A stretch of DNA of 64,000 nt from Limnohabitans sp. 2KL-51 (GTDB taxonomy: Bacteria; Pseudomonadota; Gammaproteobacteria; Burkholderiales; Burkholderiaceae_C): contig NZ_NESJ01000008.1 in the NCBI RefSeq assembly GCF_003063645.1, positions 62,001 through 126,000 of the forward strand, written 5' to 3'. The notes below the pieces were generated by a model. The model saw nothing but the letters and a program-made list of their open reading frames with translations. It ran no database searches and was not told the origin of the DNA. This document shows, in pieces, positions 1 through 8,448 of the stretch. The position numbers were made by a program, and so were the translations under genes. The stretch's first letter is position 1; each line of letters starts with the position of its first letter.

Positions 1-651
1 CCCGCCCCGGGCCTGGAACTCAAGCTCGTGGGCACGCAAGGCAAAACCGAGGTGCGCTACCGAGGCCCCAACATCACACCCGGTTACTGGCGCAACCCCG
101 ATGAAACCACCGGTGCGTTTGACGAAGAAGGCTTCTTCAAGTCGGGTGACGCGGTCCAATGGATTGACGACACCAATGTACATTTGGGCCTGAAGTTTGA
201 CGGCCGCATTGCCGAAGACTTCAAGTTGGCCACTGGCACATTTGTCAGCGTGGGCCCGCTGCGCGCCAAGATCATTGCGGCGGGCGCGCCTTACGTTCAG
301 GACGCGGTGCTGACGGGCCTGGACCTGAAGGAGGTCGGCGCCATGATCTTCACAACGCCTGCTGTACGAGGGCTCAGCGGCCTGGCCGCCGATGCGCCGA
401 TGTCTGCCGTGCTTGCGACGGCCCCGGTGCTGGCCAAATTCCAGGACGTCGTCAACACACTGGCCCAAACTGCCACCGGCAGCGCCAACCGCATCGCCCG
501 GCTGTGCCTGCTCAGTGAGCCGCCCACCATCGACAAGGGCGAGATCACCGACAAAGGCTCGATCAACCAACGCTCGGTGCTCGCGCACCGGGCCGACATG
601 GTGGCTGCTTTGCACGCGGGTAGCTTGCCGAACATCATCCAACCTCAATGA
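1..651 (+). CDS. fcs: Feruloyl-CoA synthase, C-terminal part (5' end outside window)
   Basis: This is the C-terminal ~216 residues of an adenylate-forming acyl-CoA ligase; the frame is already open at base 1, so the gene begins upstream. The sequence shows the usual late ANL motifs: RGPNITPGYW, a KSGDAV segment, and FDGRIAEDFKLATGTFVSVG at the hinge. The stretch EDFKLATGT...VGPLRAK and the C-terminal GEITDKGSINQR, whose Lys fits the catalytic lysine, are typical of feruloyl-CoA synthases rather than acetyl-CoA or long-chain ligases. The expected reaction is ATP-dependent activation of ferulate, p-coumarate or caffeate to the CoA thioester. The thiolase, SDR, thioesterase, acyl-CoA dehydrogenase and feruloyl-esterase-like genes that follow support a hydroxycinnamate pathway. 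The exact substrate is inferred. Confidence 0.82.
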   Translation, partial: PAPGLELKLVGTQGKTEVRYRGPNITPGYWRNPDETTGAFDEEGFFKSGDAVQWIDDTNVHLGLKFDGRIAEDFKLATGTFVSVGPLRAKIIAAGAPYVQDAVLTGLDLKEVGAMIFTTPAVRGLSGLAADAPMSAVLATAPVLAKFQDVVNTLAQTATGSANRIARLCLLSEPPTIDKGEITDKGSINQRSVLAHRADMVAALHAGSLPNIIQPQ

Positions 652-658
652 TTCCCTT

Positions 659-730
659 GTAGGAGCCCACCCCGTGGGCGATGGGTCGGCTCACGTTGCT
701 CAAGCCATCGCCCACGGGGTGGGCTCCTAC
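659..730. repeat. REPIN-like palindromic element, copy 1
   Basis: A perfect inverted repeat with 26-bp arms (659-684 and 705-730) and a 20-bp spacer, between the CoA ligase and the thiolase. Each arm starts with GTAG and holds its own small stem, GCCCAC-CCC-GTGGGC. The whole is therefore two inverted REP units, which is the architecture of a REPIN. Four further copies lie in this window. Confidence 0.85.
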
Positions 731-750
731 ACAACACAGAAAGAACAGAC

Positions 751-1998
751 ATGGCTTCCAAAGGATTTTTCAATGCGTTTGCCGATGTGTGGATGCACGA
801 GGGCGTGCGCACGCCCATGGTCGATTACTGCGGCGCTTTGGGCCACATCTCGCCCACAGACCTGGGCATCAAGGCCGCTCGTGAAGCACTAAAGCGCGCA
901 GGCATCGTCCCCAACGACATCGGCTCGGTCATCACCGGCAACATGGCCCCGGGCGACTTTGACCAGTTTGTGCTGCCGCGCCATATCGGGCTGTACGCCG
1001 GTGTGCCACAAGAGGTGCCCGCCATCATGGTGCAGCGCATTTGCGGCACCGGGTTTGAGTTGTTTCGCCAGGCGGGCGAGCAGATTGAAGCGGGTGTGTG
1101 CGAGGCCGCGCTGGTGGTCGGCACCGAGAGCATGACGCGCAACCCGATTGCCGCCTTTGACCACCGCACCGGCTTCAAGTTGGGCGCGCCCGTGGGCTTC
1201 AAAGACTTCATGTGGGAAGCCCTGAAAGACCCGGCCGCGGGCATCAACATGATCCAGACCGCCGAGAACCTGGCCAAGAAATACAAGATCACCCGCGAAG
1301 AGGTTGACCAGTTCGCGTCGGACTCGTTTGCCAAGGCCGTGGCCGCGCAGGCCGCTGGTTTTCATGCGGGCGAGATGGTGCCGGTGGTCACCGAAAAGTT
1401 TGAGCTCGAAGGCTACGTTTCCCGGGGCATCAAGCTGCAAGGCAAAGTGACCGAGGTCAGCGCCGACACGCACCCGCGCATCTCGCCAGCCGAGGTGCTG
1501 GGCAAGCTCCGGGCGGTTTACGAAGGCGGCGTGCAGACCGGTGGCAACAGCTCAGCCTTGGTCGATGCGGCGGCTGCGTGCGTGGTCACGTCGGGCACCT
1601 ATGCGAAAGCCCAAGGCAAAAAACCGATTGCACGTGTGGTGGCCGCTGCGGCCGTGGGCGTGCCGCCAGAGATCATGGGCATTGGCCCAGCGCCCGCCAT
1701 TCGTTTGCTGCTGGAGCGCACGGGCCTGAAGCTGTCGGACATTGGCCGATTCGAAATCAACGAAGCGCAAGGCGCGCAAACCCTGGCCGTGGCCAAAGAT
1801 CTGGGCCTGGATGTGACCAAGCTCAACGTCAACGGCGGTGCCATCGCGCTAGGCCACCCGCTGGCCGCCACGGGCGTGCGCCTGACGATCACGCTGGCGC
1901 GTGAGTTGCAACGCAGCGGTTTGCGCTACGGCATCTCCAGCGCTTGTGTGGGCGGCGGCCAAGGCATTGCGCTGTTGATCGAAAACCCCGAAGCATGA
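751..1998 (+). CDS. Thiolase (acetyl-CoA acyltransferase family)
   Basis: A full-length 415-residue thiolase. The nucleophilic cysteine lies in QRICGTG (Cys98). The C-terminal catalytic parts are NEAQGAQ, the GGAIALGHP loop with His369, and CVGGGQG with Cys399. It should cleave a 3-ketoacyl-CoA with CoA to acetyl-CoA plus a chain two carbons shorter. Next to feruloyl-CoA synthase, an SDR and an acyl-CoA thioesterase, the natural substrate would be an aryl-3-ketopropionyl-CoA, giving a hydroxybenzoyl-CoA and acetyl-CoA; that is context-based. The start ATG follows an AAAGAACAG stretch directly behind the copy-1 palindrome. Alternatives are a generic fatty acid or PHB thiolase. Confidence 0.9.
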   Translation: MASKGFFNAFADVWMHEGVRTPMVDYCGALGHISPTDLGIKAAREALKRAGIVPNDIGSVITGNMAPGDFDQFVLPRHIGLYAGVPQEVPAIMVQRICGTGFELFRQAGEQIEAGVCEAALVVGTESMTRNPIAAFDHRTGFKLGAPVGFKDFMWEALKDPAAGINMIQTAENLAKKYKITREEVDQFASDSFAKAVAAQAAGFHAGEMVPVVTEKFELEGYVSRGIKLQGKVTEVSADTHPRISPAEVLGKLRAVYEGGVQTGGNSSALVDAAAACVVTSGTYAKAQGKKPIARVVAAAAVGVPPEIMGIGPAPAIRLLLERTGLKLSDIGRFEINEAQGAQTLAVAKDLGLDVTKLNVNGGAIALGHPLAATGVRLTITLARELQRSGLRYGISSACVGGGQGIALLIENPEA

Positions 1999-2005
1999 CC
2001 CCCAT

Positions 2006-2078
2006 GTAGGAGCCCACCCTGTGGGCGATGGTTTTCAGGGCGCGTGCCGCGCCCATCGCCCACGGGGTGGGCTCCTAC
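2006..2078. repeat. REPIN-like palindromic element, copy 2
   Basis: Inverted arms at 2006-2031 and 2053-2078 around a 21-bp spacer, just after the thiolase stop. The arms match copy 1 except for one C-to-T change that would still pair as G-U in RNA. A downstream SDR frame can be extended back into this element, but that extension is not coding. Confidence 0.85.
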
Positions 2079-2104
2079 AAAAACCGACATTTAAAGGAAC
2101 AGAC

Positions 2105-2869
2105 ATGAATATCCAAGGACAAGCAGCATTGGTCACCGGCGGTGGCTCTGGTTTGGGTGAGGCCACGGCCCGCGAACTGGCCCGTCTGGGCGCCAAGGTC
2201 GCCATACTCGACCTGAACATGGCCAATGCCGAGCGCGTGGCAGCCGAGATTGGCGGCGTTGCGGTGCACTGCAACGTGTCTGACCCCGACAGCATGGCTC
2301 AGGCCATCGAGACTGCTGCCGCTGCACACGGCCCCGCCCGCATCCTGATGCAAATCGCCGGCATCGGGACCGCCAAACGCGTGGTCGGCAAGGACGGTAA
2401 GGCCGCACCGCTGGAGGAGTTCGCCAAGGTCATCAACGTCAACCTGATCGGCACCTACAACGCGGCCCGCTTGTTTGCCGAGGCCTGCACCAAGCTGGAC
2501 CCCATGGAAGACGGTGCGCGAGGTGTGATGGTCTTCACCGCCTCGGTTGCTGCGTTTGATGGCCAAGTGGGCCAGCAGGCTTACAGCGCCTCCAAGGCCG
2601 GTGTGGTGGGCATGACGCTGCCCATGGCCCGTGACCTGGCGCAGCACGGCATCCGCGTGTGCACCATCGCACCCGGCCTGTTCAAGACGCCTTTATTGGC
2701 GAGCTTGCCCGAGCCGATCCAGCAATCTCTGGCCGCCAGCATTCCCTTCCCGGCACGCCTGGGCAAGCCCAGCGAATTTGCCGAACTGGCTTGCCACATC
2801 GTCAGCAATGACCACCTGAACGGCGAAGTGATTCGCCTGGACGGTGCACTGCGCATGGCGCCACGCTGA
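2105..2869 (+). CDS. SDR-family 3-hydroxyacyl-CoA dehydrogenase-like oxidoreductase
   Basis: A 254-residue classical short-chain dehydrogenase. It shows the cofactor motif TGGGSGLG at residues 11-18, Asp36 after the second strand (favouring NAD), catalytic Ser147, Tyr160 and Lys164 (YSASK), and a PG motif after them. The overall form resembles HSD10-type 3-hydroxyacyl-CoA dehydrogenases. In this cluster it would oxidise an aryl-3-hydroxypropionyl-CoA before the thiolase step, which is an inference. The ATG at 2105 was chosen because AAAGGAAC lies 5-10 bases upstream and the protein begins directly with the Rossmann strand; an earlier in-frame GTG lies inside the repeat. The next gene starts 9 bases after the stop, so they are co-transcribed. 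Confidence 0.88.
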   Translation: MNIQGQAALVTGGGSGLGEATARELARLGAKVAILDLNMANAERVAAEIGGVAVHCNVSDPDSMAQAIETAAAAHGPARILMQIAGIGTAKRVVGKDGKAAPLEEFAKVINVNLIGTYNAARLFAEACTKLDPMEDGARGVMVFTASVAAFDGQVGQQAYSASKAGVVGMTLPMARDLAQHGIRVCTIAPGLFKTPLLASLPEPIQQSLAASIPFPARLGKPSEFAELACHIVSNDHLNGEVIRLDGALRMAPR

Positions 2870-2878
2870 AAGCCGAAC

Positions 2879-3298
2879 ATGAGCAAAACCGTTGTTTACG
2901 ACGTGCAAGTGGTGTTCGGCGACTGCGACCCTGCAGGCATCGTGTTCTTTCCCAACTTCTCCAAGTGGATGGACGCTTCGTCGCTGAACTTCTTCATGAA
3001 GTGCGGCATCTTGCCTTGGCGCGAGCTGGTCAAGACACGCGGCATCATCGGCACGCCGTTGTTGGAGATCCACACCAAGTTCATCCGCCCCGCCACCTAT
3101 GGCGAAACCATTCAAGTGCACACCAGCGTGCAGGAATGGCGCGACAAAGTGTTTGTGCACAAGCATGTGGTGATGCGCGGCGACACCGTGCTGTGCGAAG
3201 GCACCGAAGTGCGCGCCTTTTGCATCAAGCACCCCGAAGACCCCGACCGCATCAAAGCGATCGCTGTGCCCGAAGACATCAAGGCTTTGTGCAGTTGA
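2879..3298 (+). CDS. Acyl-CoA thioesterase, 4-hydroxybenzoyl-CoA thioesterase (hotdog) family
   Basis: A 139-residue single hotdog domain. The N-terminal motif GDCDPAGIVFFPNF places Asp17 exactly where the catalytic aspartate of Pseudomonas-type 4-hydroxybenzoyl-CoA thioesterase lies, and family members are about 140 residues long. It would hydrolyse an aroyl-CoA such as 4-hydroxybenzoyl- or vanilloyl-CoA to the free acid plus CoA, a fitting last step after the thiolase. It starts 9 bases behind the SDR stop, which indicates one transcript. The substrate is inferred from context; YbgC-like thioesterases share the fold, but the DPAGIVFF segment favours the 4HBT side. Confidence 0.85.
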   Translation: MSKTVVYDVQVVFGDCDPAGIVFFPNFSKWMDASSLNFFMKCGILPWRELVKTRGIIGTPLLEIHTKFIRPATYGETIQVHTSVQEWRDKVFVHKHVVMRGDTVLCEGTEVRAFCIKHPEDPDRIKAIAVPEDIKALCS

Positions 3299-3362
3299 TG
3301 ATTTTCATTTTCCGTTTTCCCCCAACCTGAGTTTTTCAACCCACCCTTTCGAGGAGACAAGC

Positions 3363-4364
3363 ATGAGCAACCGTCGCGAATTCATTCAATCCACCATCGG
3401 CGCAGCCTTTTTGGGCAGCACCGCTTTCCAGCAGGCTTGGGCACAAAGCGGCCTGCCGATCGAGCAGGTCAAAGTGCTCTACGGCTTCCCACCCGGCGGC
3501 TCGGGCGACATCTGCGCCCGCCGCGTAGCCGAGAAATTTGGCGGCACCCCCTACAGCAAGAACGCTGGCATCATCGACAGCCGCCCTGGCGCTGGCGGTC
3601 AAATTGCCTTGAACCTGCTCAAAAGCGCACCCGCCGACGGCTCGGTGTTGGCCATGACCCCTTTCTCGCCCATATCGCTCTACCCCCACATCTTCAAAAA
3701 CCTCCAGTACAAGCCGTTTGAAGACTTCACGCCCGTGGGCACCGCCTCCATGATTCACCACGGTTTTGCCGTCGGCCCCATGGTGCCTGCCAGCGTCAAG
3801 AACGTGAAAGACTTCATCGTCTGGGCCAAAGCCAACCCCGCGCAAGCCAGCTACGGCTCGCCCGCTGCAGGCTCCACCCCCCACTTCATTGGCGCTTTGT
3901 TGGGCCTAAACCAGGGCTTCGAGTTCAAGCATGTGCCCTACCGTGGCTCGGTGCCCGGCGTGACCGACGTGGTCGGCGGCCAGATCGCTTGCATGTTCAC
4001 ACCGCACGGCGACTTCATTGCCAACCACAAAGCCGGCAAGATGCGCATCTTGGCCACCTCGGGTAAAGCCCGTTCACCTTTTGTGCCCGATGTGGCCACC
4101 TTTGCAGAACAAGGCTTCCCCGAGTTGACGGTGGAAGAGTGGTTTGGCTTTTACGCCCCCGCCAAAACCCCGGCCAACGTGGTGCAGGCGGCCAACGCGG
4201 CAATCAATGCCGCCCTCAAAGACAAAGGCGTGCTGGACGCTTTGACCGTGGTGGGCCTGATTCCTTTTGGTGGCACGGTCGCAGACCAACTCAAGAGCTC
4301 GCAAGTGGAATTAGAGCGTTGGGGCCCGCTGATCAAGCGCATCGGCTTCAGCGTCGACTCCTGA
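3363..4364 (+). CDS. Bug-family (TctC-like) periplasmic solute receptor
   Basis: A 333-residue receptor of the tripartite tricarboxylate / Bug family. The export signal has an NRREFI motif that resembles a Tat signal and ends near AWA-QS. The GFPPGGSGD motif after the first strand and the ADGSVLAMTP region mark the family. A strong GAGGAGA ribosome site lies 6-10 bases before the ATG. It should bind a small organic acid in the periplasm; no TctAB membrane partners are in the window, which is common for the many orphan Bug genes of Burkholderiales. Its place between the thioesterase and the feruloyl-esterase-like gene suggests an aromatic or hydroxycinnamic acid ligand. That is inference only. 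Confidence 0.88.
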   Translation: MSNRREFIQSTIGAAFLGSTAFQQAWAQSGLPIEQVKVLYGFPPGGSGDICARRVAEKFGGTPYSKNAGIIDSRPGAGGQIALNLLKSAPADGSVLAMTPFSPISLYPHIFKNLQYKPFEDFTPVGTASMIHHGFAVGPMVPASVKNVKDFIVWAKANPAQASYGSPAAGSTPHFIGALLGLNQGFEFKHVPYRGSVPGVTDVVGGQIACMFTPHGDFIANHKAGKMRILATSGKARSPFVPDVATFAEQGFPELTVEEWFGFYAPAKTPANVVQAANAAINAALKDKGVLDALTVVGLIPFGGTVADQLKSSQVELERWGPLIKRIGFSVDS

Positions 4365-4466
4365 TTCAGCAGGTCGTTTTAAAAATGGTTCCTCGATGGC
4401 CATGTCGCTGGATACGACAACACGGTCATCGGGGCGCTGCAACCTGAAAACGTAGGAAGAACGAAC

Positions 4467-6191
4467 ATGACGAACCGATGGATGGCTTTGGGTAGTTCAA
4501 TGTTGTTGGCGGGCTGTGCCGTTGGATTGCAGACCAGCGCACCTCCCAATTTGGCCCCTGCGCGAAGCGGCACTTTGGCTCAATGCGAAGAACTGCGCGA
4601 ACAATTCAAATTCTCGGCGACACGCATTGAATCCACCGCCCGGGTTTCAGCCGGTGCCGTGCGCAACGGTCCGCAACCCACCGCAGTCACGGCCTACTCG
4701 GTCAGCGAGCACTGCCTGGTCAAAGGCAAGATGCATGAGCGACAAGGCGCTGACGGACAGCCTTACGCCATTGGCTTTGAAATGCGCTTACCCAAAGACT
4801 GGAACGGTCGGTTTTTCTACCAAGCCAACGGCGGCTTGGATGGGGTGGTGCAACCCGCACTGGGGGCTTTGGGTGGAGGCCCATTGACAGGCGCACTCGC
4901 GCAAGGCTTTGCGGTCATCAGTTCGGATGCCGGGCACACCTCTGGGCAAAACCCTTACTTTGGTTCAGAACCGCAGGCACGCCAAGATTACGGTTACGCC
5001 GCCGTTGGCAAAATCACTCCCATGGCCAAAGCTTTGATCCTAACGGCTTATGGCAAATTGCCGGATCGCTCTTACATAGCAGGGTGCTCCAATGGTGGCC
5101 GACATGCCTTGGTGGCCGCATCGCGCTATGCAGAACAGTTTGACGGCTACTTGGCTGGTGCGCCAGGCTACCGTTTACCCAACGCCGCGTTGGCACAGCT
5201 GTGGGGATCTTCGAAGTGGAACAGCTTGGCACCCGCTGGCCCGACGGTGAACCACCCTTTCAATCCGAATTTGAAATTCCCGGACATCGGTGCGGGCTTC
5301 ACCGCCGATGACCGGCACATATTGGCCCGTGCCGTTTTGGCCAAATGCGACGCACTCGATGGTGCGGCCGACGGCATGGTTCAAGATGTTTCGGCTTGTC
5401 AAAAAGCTTTTGACGTGCAAAAAGATGTCGCCAGTTGCACCGCAGGGCGCGATGGCAAGTGCTTGAGTACCGTGCAAAAAAATGTCATTGCGCAAGTCTT
5501 CAAAGGTGGCCAAACCAACAAGGGAGAGCCTTACTACAGCTCATTTCCTTACGACACGGGCGTGTCGGGCAACAATTGGGCCACTTGGAAATTTGTTTTC
5601 TCGCAGGCCTTGGACCCTGGCGCCTTGAGCCATGTGTTCACCAGCCCCAAGCGGGACGTCAAGGCATTCGATACCGATTACGACAACTTGTTTAACGGTA
5701 TTTTTGCCAAGCCACCGGGCTACAGCGAAAGCGCCGACGAGACCATCACACCGATGAACCATGCGCAGCCCCTCAACATGAAGAATGTGCAACAACGCGG
5801 CGCAAAAATCATGCTTTACCACGGGGTGAGTGACCCGGTTTTCTCTGAAACCGACACACGTGCCTGGGTCGATCGTGTCGCCAAACAGGTCCCCAACAGC
5901 GCCAACTTTGTACGCCACTTTCCCATTCCCGGCATGAACCATTGCAGCGCAGGCCCCGCTGCAGACCAGTTTGACGCACTCACGCCCTTGGTGGCTTGGG
6001 TTGAGCAAGGCATTGCCCCTGGCAGCATCACCGCACAAGTGCGCGGGGCGGGCAATGCAGGCGGTGTGAATACCGAGTTGCCAGCAAGCTGGAGCGCACA
6101 ACGCACACGCCCCTTGTGCGCCTACCCCAAGGTCGCCAAGTACACGGGCTCCGGCTCTTTGGAAAATGCCGCCAATTTTTCTTGCCAATGA
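4467..6191 (+). CDS. Tannase/feruloyl esterase family lipoprotein
   Basis: A 574-residue alpha/beta hydrolase of the tannase/feruloyl esterase family. The N-terminus has a lipobox, LLAGC, with Cys17, so it is probably anchored in the outer membrane or periplasmic face. The nucleophile motif GCSNGG puts the serine at residue 208. The rest of the triad fits Asp456 (HGVSDPVF) and His492 (GMNHCS), and the Cys next to Ser208 together with the Cys next to His492 matches the family's CS-D-HC disulfide arrangement. It would release ferulate, coumarate or gallate from plant esters outside the cytoplasm and so feed the CoA-ligase pathway beside it. True esters are unknown; MHETase-like enzymes belong to the same family. 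Confidence 0.85.
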   Translation: MTNRWMALGSSMLLAGCAVGLQTSAPPNLAPARSGTLAQCEELREQFKFSATRIESTARVSAGAVRNGPQPTAVTAYSVSEHCLVKGKMHERQGADGQPYAIGFEMRLPKDWNGRFFYQANGGLDGVVQPALGALGGGPLTGALAQGFAVISSDAGHTSGQNPYFGSEPQARQDYGYAAVGKITPMAKALILTAYGKLPDRSYIAGCSNGGRHALVAASRYAEQFDGYLAGAPGYRLPNAALAQLWGSSKWNSLAPAGPTVNHPFNPNLKFPDIGAGFTADDRHILARAVLAKCDALDGAADGMVQDVSACQKAFDVQKDVASCTAGRDGKCLSTVQKNVIAQVFKGGQTNKGEPYYSSFPYDTGVSGNNWATWKFVFSQALDPGALSHVFTSPKRDVKAFDTDYDNLFNGIFAKPPGYSESADETITPMNHAQPLNMKNVQQRGAKIMLYHGVSDPVFSETDTRAWVDRVAKQVPNSANFVRHFPIPGMNHCSAGPAADQFDALTPLVAWVEQGIAPGSITAQVRGAGNAGGVNTELPASWSAQRTRPLCAYPKVAKYTGSGSLENAANFSCQ

Positions 6192-6232
6192 ACCGTTAAC
6201 TCGGCCCTTGAAGCGAACTTTTCTAATTGACC

Positions 6233-7951
6233 ATGAACGCCTATCAGCCCCGCACCGACGACATGCAGTTTCTGTTGTCACGCGTTTTGAACGCACCTGC
6301 TCAACTGCAAGCCCTGCCCGCCTTTGCAGAGGCGGACGCTGACCTGATGCAGCAAGTGCTGGAAGAGGCAGGCAAGTTTGTGGGCGAAGTCATCGCCCCG
6401 CTCAACCGCGATGGCGACGAAATCGGCGCAAAGTGGAAAGACGGCGCAGTCACCATGCCACCGGGCTTCAAGGATGCTTACCAGTCCTTTTGGCAATCGG
6501 GCTGGCCTGCGCTGGCGTCCAGCACCGAAGACGGCGGTCAAGGCCTGCCCACCGTGCTGGAAGCCATGCTCTATGAAATGCTGAGTGCAGCCAACATGGG
6601 CTGGACCATGGCACCAGGCTTGCTGCACGGCGCGTACGAATGCATCAAGCACCACGCCAGCGACGATCTCAAAGCGCAGTATTTAGAGAAAGTGGCCACC
6701 GGCGAATGGCTGGCCACCATGTGCCTGACCGAGCCGCATGCGGGCTCTGACTTGGGCCTGGCCCGCACCAAGGCGGTCCCTTTGCCCGATGGCCAGTACG
6801 CCGTCAGCGGCACCAAAATTTTTATCTCGGGCGGCGAGCACGACCTGAGCGACAACATCGTGCACCTGGTGCTGGCCCGCCTGCCCGATGCGCCGCCCGG
6901 ACCCAAAGGCCTGTCGCTGTTCCTGGTCCCCAAGTTCTACCCCGACGGCTCGCGCAGCCGCGTGCACTGCGACCGCATCGAAGAAAAGATGGGTCTGCAC
7001 GGCAGCCCCACTTGCGTGATGCGTTTTGACGAAGCGGTGTGCACCATCGTGGGCGAACCGGGCAAGGGCCTGAACGCGATGTTCGTGATGATGAACGCCG
7101 CCCGCCTGCATGTGGCCCTGCAAGGCATTGGCCTCTTGGACGCCACCTGGCAAATAGCCGATGCCTATGCCCAAGAGCGCCGCCAGATGCGGGCACCGGG
7201 CAAAGGAAAGTCGGCCGCAGAAGCCGATTTCATTTCAGAGCACCCCGCCATGCGCCGCATTCTGGACACGCAACGCGCCTGGGTCGATGCAGGTCGCGTG
7301 CTGGCCTACCGCACGGCACTCGAACTCGACCTGATCAAGCACAGCCCCAACGCCGACACACAAGCCTCAGCCCAGCGCTGGTGCGCGCTCGTCACGCCGG
7401 TGATGAAATCGGTGTTCACGCACCAAGCGTTTCATGGCGGGAGTGACTGCCTGCAGGTGTTGGGCGGTCACGGCTATGTGCGCGAATGGGGCATTGAGCA
7501 AATCGTGCGCGACGCCCGCGTGGCCATGATCTACGAAGGCACCAACGAGATTCAGGCGATTGACCTCTTGGTGCGCAAGGTGCTGGCCGATGGCGGCACG
7601 GGCATGAATGCGCTGCTGGACACCATCGCCTTGGATCTGCCCAAAGCGGCCAAAGCCAGCACCGCGGCGCAAGCCCGAATCCAGACCCTGCGCGCCGTCA
7701 CGCAGCAAATCGTCAAAGCCAGCGCGCAAGATGCGGCATTGGCCTACCGCGTGGCCGATGACTATTTGCGCGCCGTGGCGCTGGTGCTGATGGACTGGGC
7801 CTGGCTGCGCATCGAAGCGAGTGTGGACGACAGCACGCCAAACGCCCAGGCCCGCTGGACAATCCCCGCAAAGGCTCTGCGCAGCTGGGTGCTGCCCGAA
7901 TTTCAGGTGCGCTCTTTCATCATCGTGCAGCAGTGCACACTGGCGGCATGA
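6233..7951 (+). CDS. Acyl-CoA dehydrogenase with C-terminal extension domain
   Basis: A 572-residue FAD-dependent acyl-CoA dehydrogenase of the long type, with an extra C-terminal domain (DmdC/FadE5-like) instead of the usual ~380 residues. Visible parts are the TEPHAGSDLG flavin/substrate loop, SGTKIFISGGEHD, and the late YEGTNEIQAIDLLVRKV signature. It would desaturate an arylpropanoyl-CoA or another acyl-CoA and pass electrons to ETF; etfBA lies near 29-30 kb. ATG 6233 is preferred over a TTG two codons earlier. The stop overlaps the marR start as ATGA, which implies translational coupling. A paralogue of the same architecture is at 26988-28778. Confidence 0.88.
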   Translation: MNAYQPRTDDMQFLLSRVLNAPAQLQALPAFAEADADLMQQVLEEAGKFVGEVIAPLNRDGDEIGAKWKDGAVTMPPGFKDAYQSFWQSGWPALASSTEDGGQGLPTVLEAMLYEMLSAANMGWTMAPGLLHGAYECIKHHASDDLKAQYLEKVATGEWLATMCLTEPHAGSDLGLARTKAVPLPDGQYAVSGTKIFISGGEHDLSDNIVHLVLARLPDAPPGPKGLSLFLVPKFYPDGSRSRVHCDRIEEKMGLHGSPTCVMRFDEAVCTIVGEPGKGLNAMFVMMNAARLHVALQGIGLLDATWQIADAYAQERRQMRAPGKGKSAAEADFISEHPAMRRILDTQRAWVDAGRVLAYRTALELDLIKHSPNADTQASAQRWCALVTPVMKSVFTHQAFHGGSDCLQVLGGHGYVREWGIEQIVRDARVAMIYEGTNEIQAIDLLVRKVLADGGTGMNALLDTIALDLPKAAKASTAAQARIQTLRAVTQQIVKASAQDAALAYRVADDYLRAVALVLMDWAWLRIEASVDDSTPNAQARWTIPAKALRSWVLPEFQVRSFIIVQQCTLAA

Positions 7952-8448
7952 AGCAAGCCCCCATGCCGTCGCCCAAGAAAGCGCGTGCCCCTAAGGTCGA
8001 CCCCGCGATGGGTTCGGCCATTGACCAATTGGACACCACTTACCTGCAAACCCTGATGGGCTACAACGCCCGCCGGGCCGCGCTGAGCATCATCGAACTG
8101 TTTTTGGAGCGCCTGGCCCCTTATGGTTTGAAGCCGGTGGATTTTTCGGTCATGTCCACGATCTGCCATAACCCAGGAGTGACCTCGCGCCAGTTGTGCG
8201 CCACGCTCAACCTCTTGCCCCCCAATCTGGTGGGCCTGATCCAGTCGCTGGAGGCTCGCGGCCTGATCGAGCGCAAACCGCACCCGCACGACGGCCGCGC
8301 CGTGGGCCTGCACGCCACCCCCAAGGGACAGGCCTTGATGGTGCAGGCCGAACAAACGGCCACCGAGCTGGAACTGGAAAAAACCGCCAAGCTCACGCCA
8401 GCGCAGCGCAAAACGCTGCTGACGTTGCTGCAAAAAATTTACCTCTGA
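7948..8448 (+). CDS. MarR-family transcriptional regulator
   Basis: A 166-residue winged-helix regulator. The region DFSVMSTICHNPGVTSRQLCATLNLLPPNLVGLIQSLEARGLIERKPHPHDGRAVGLHAT carries the recognition helix and the typical D-x-R wing motif. ATG 7948 overlaps the acyl-CoA dehydrogenase stop by four bases (ATGA); an in-frame GTG at 7933 is the alternative. MarR proteins of hydroxycinnamate pathways (CouR, FerC types) are repressors released by hydroxycinnamoyl-CoA, and being the last gene of this cluster suggests that role here. No operator was identified. Its 3' end overlaps the convergent lipoprotein gene by 10 bases. Confidence 0.85.
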   Translation: MKQAPMPSPKKARAPKVDPAMGSAIDQLDTTYLQTLMGYNARRAALSIIELFLERLAPYGLKPVDFSVMSTICHNPGVTSRQLCATLNLLPPNLVGLIQSLEARGLIERKPHPHDGRAVGLHATPKGQALMVQAEQTATELELEKTAKLTPAQRKTLLTLLQKIYL

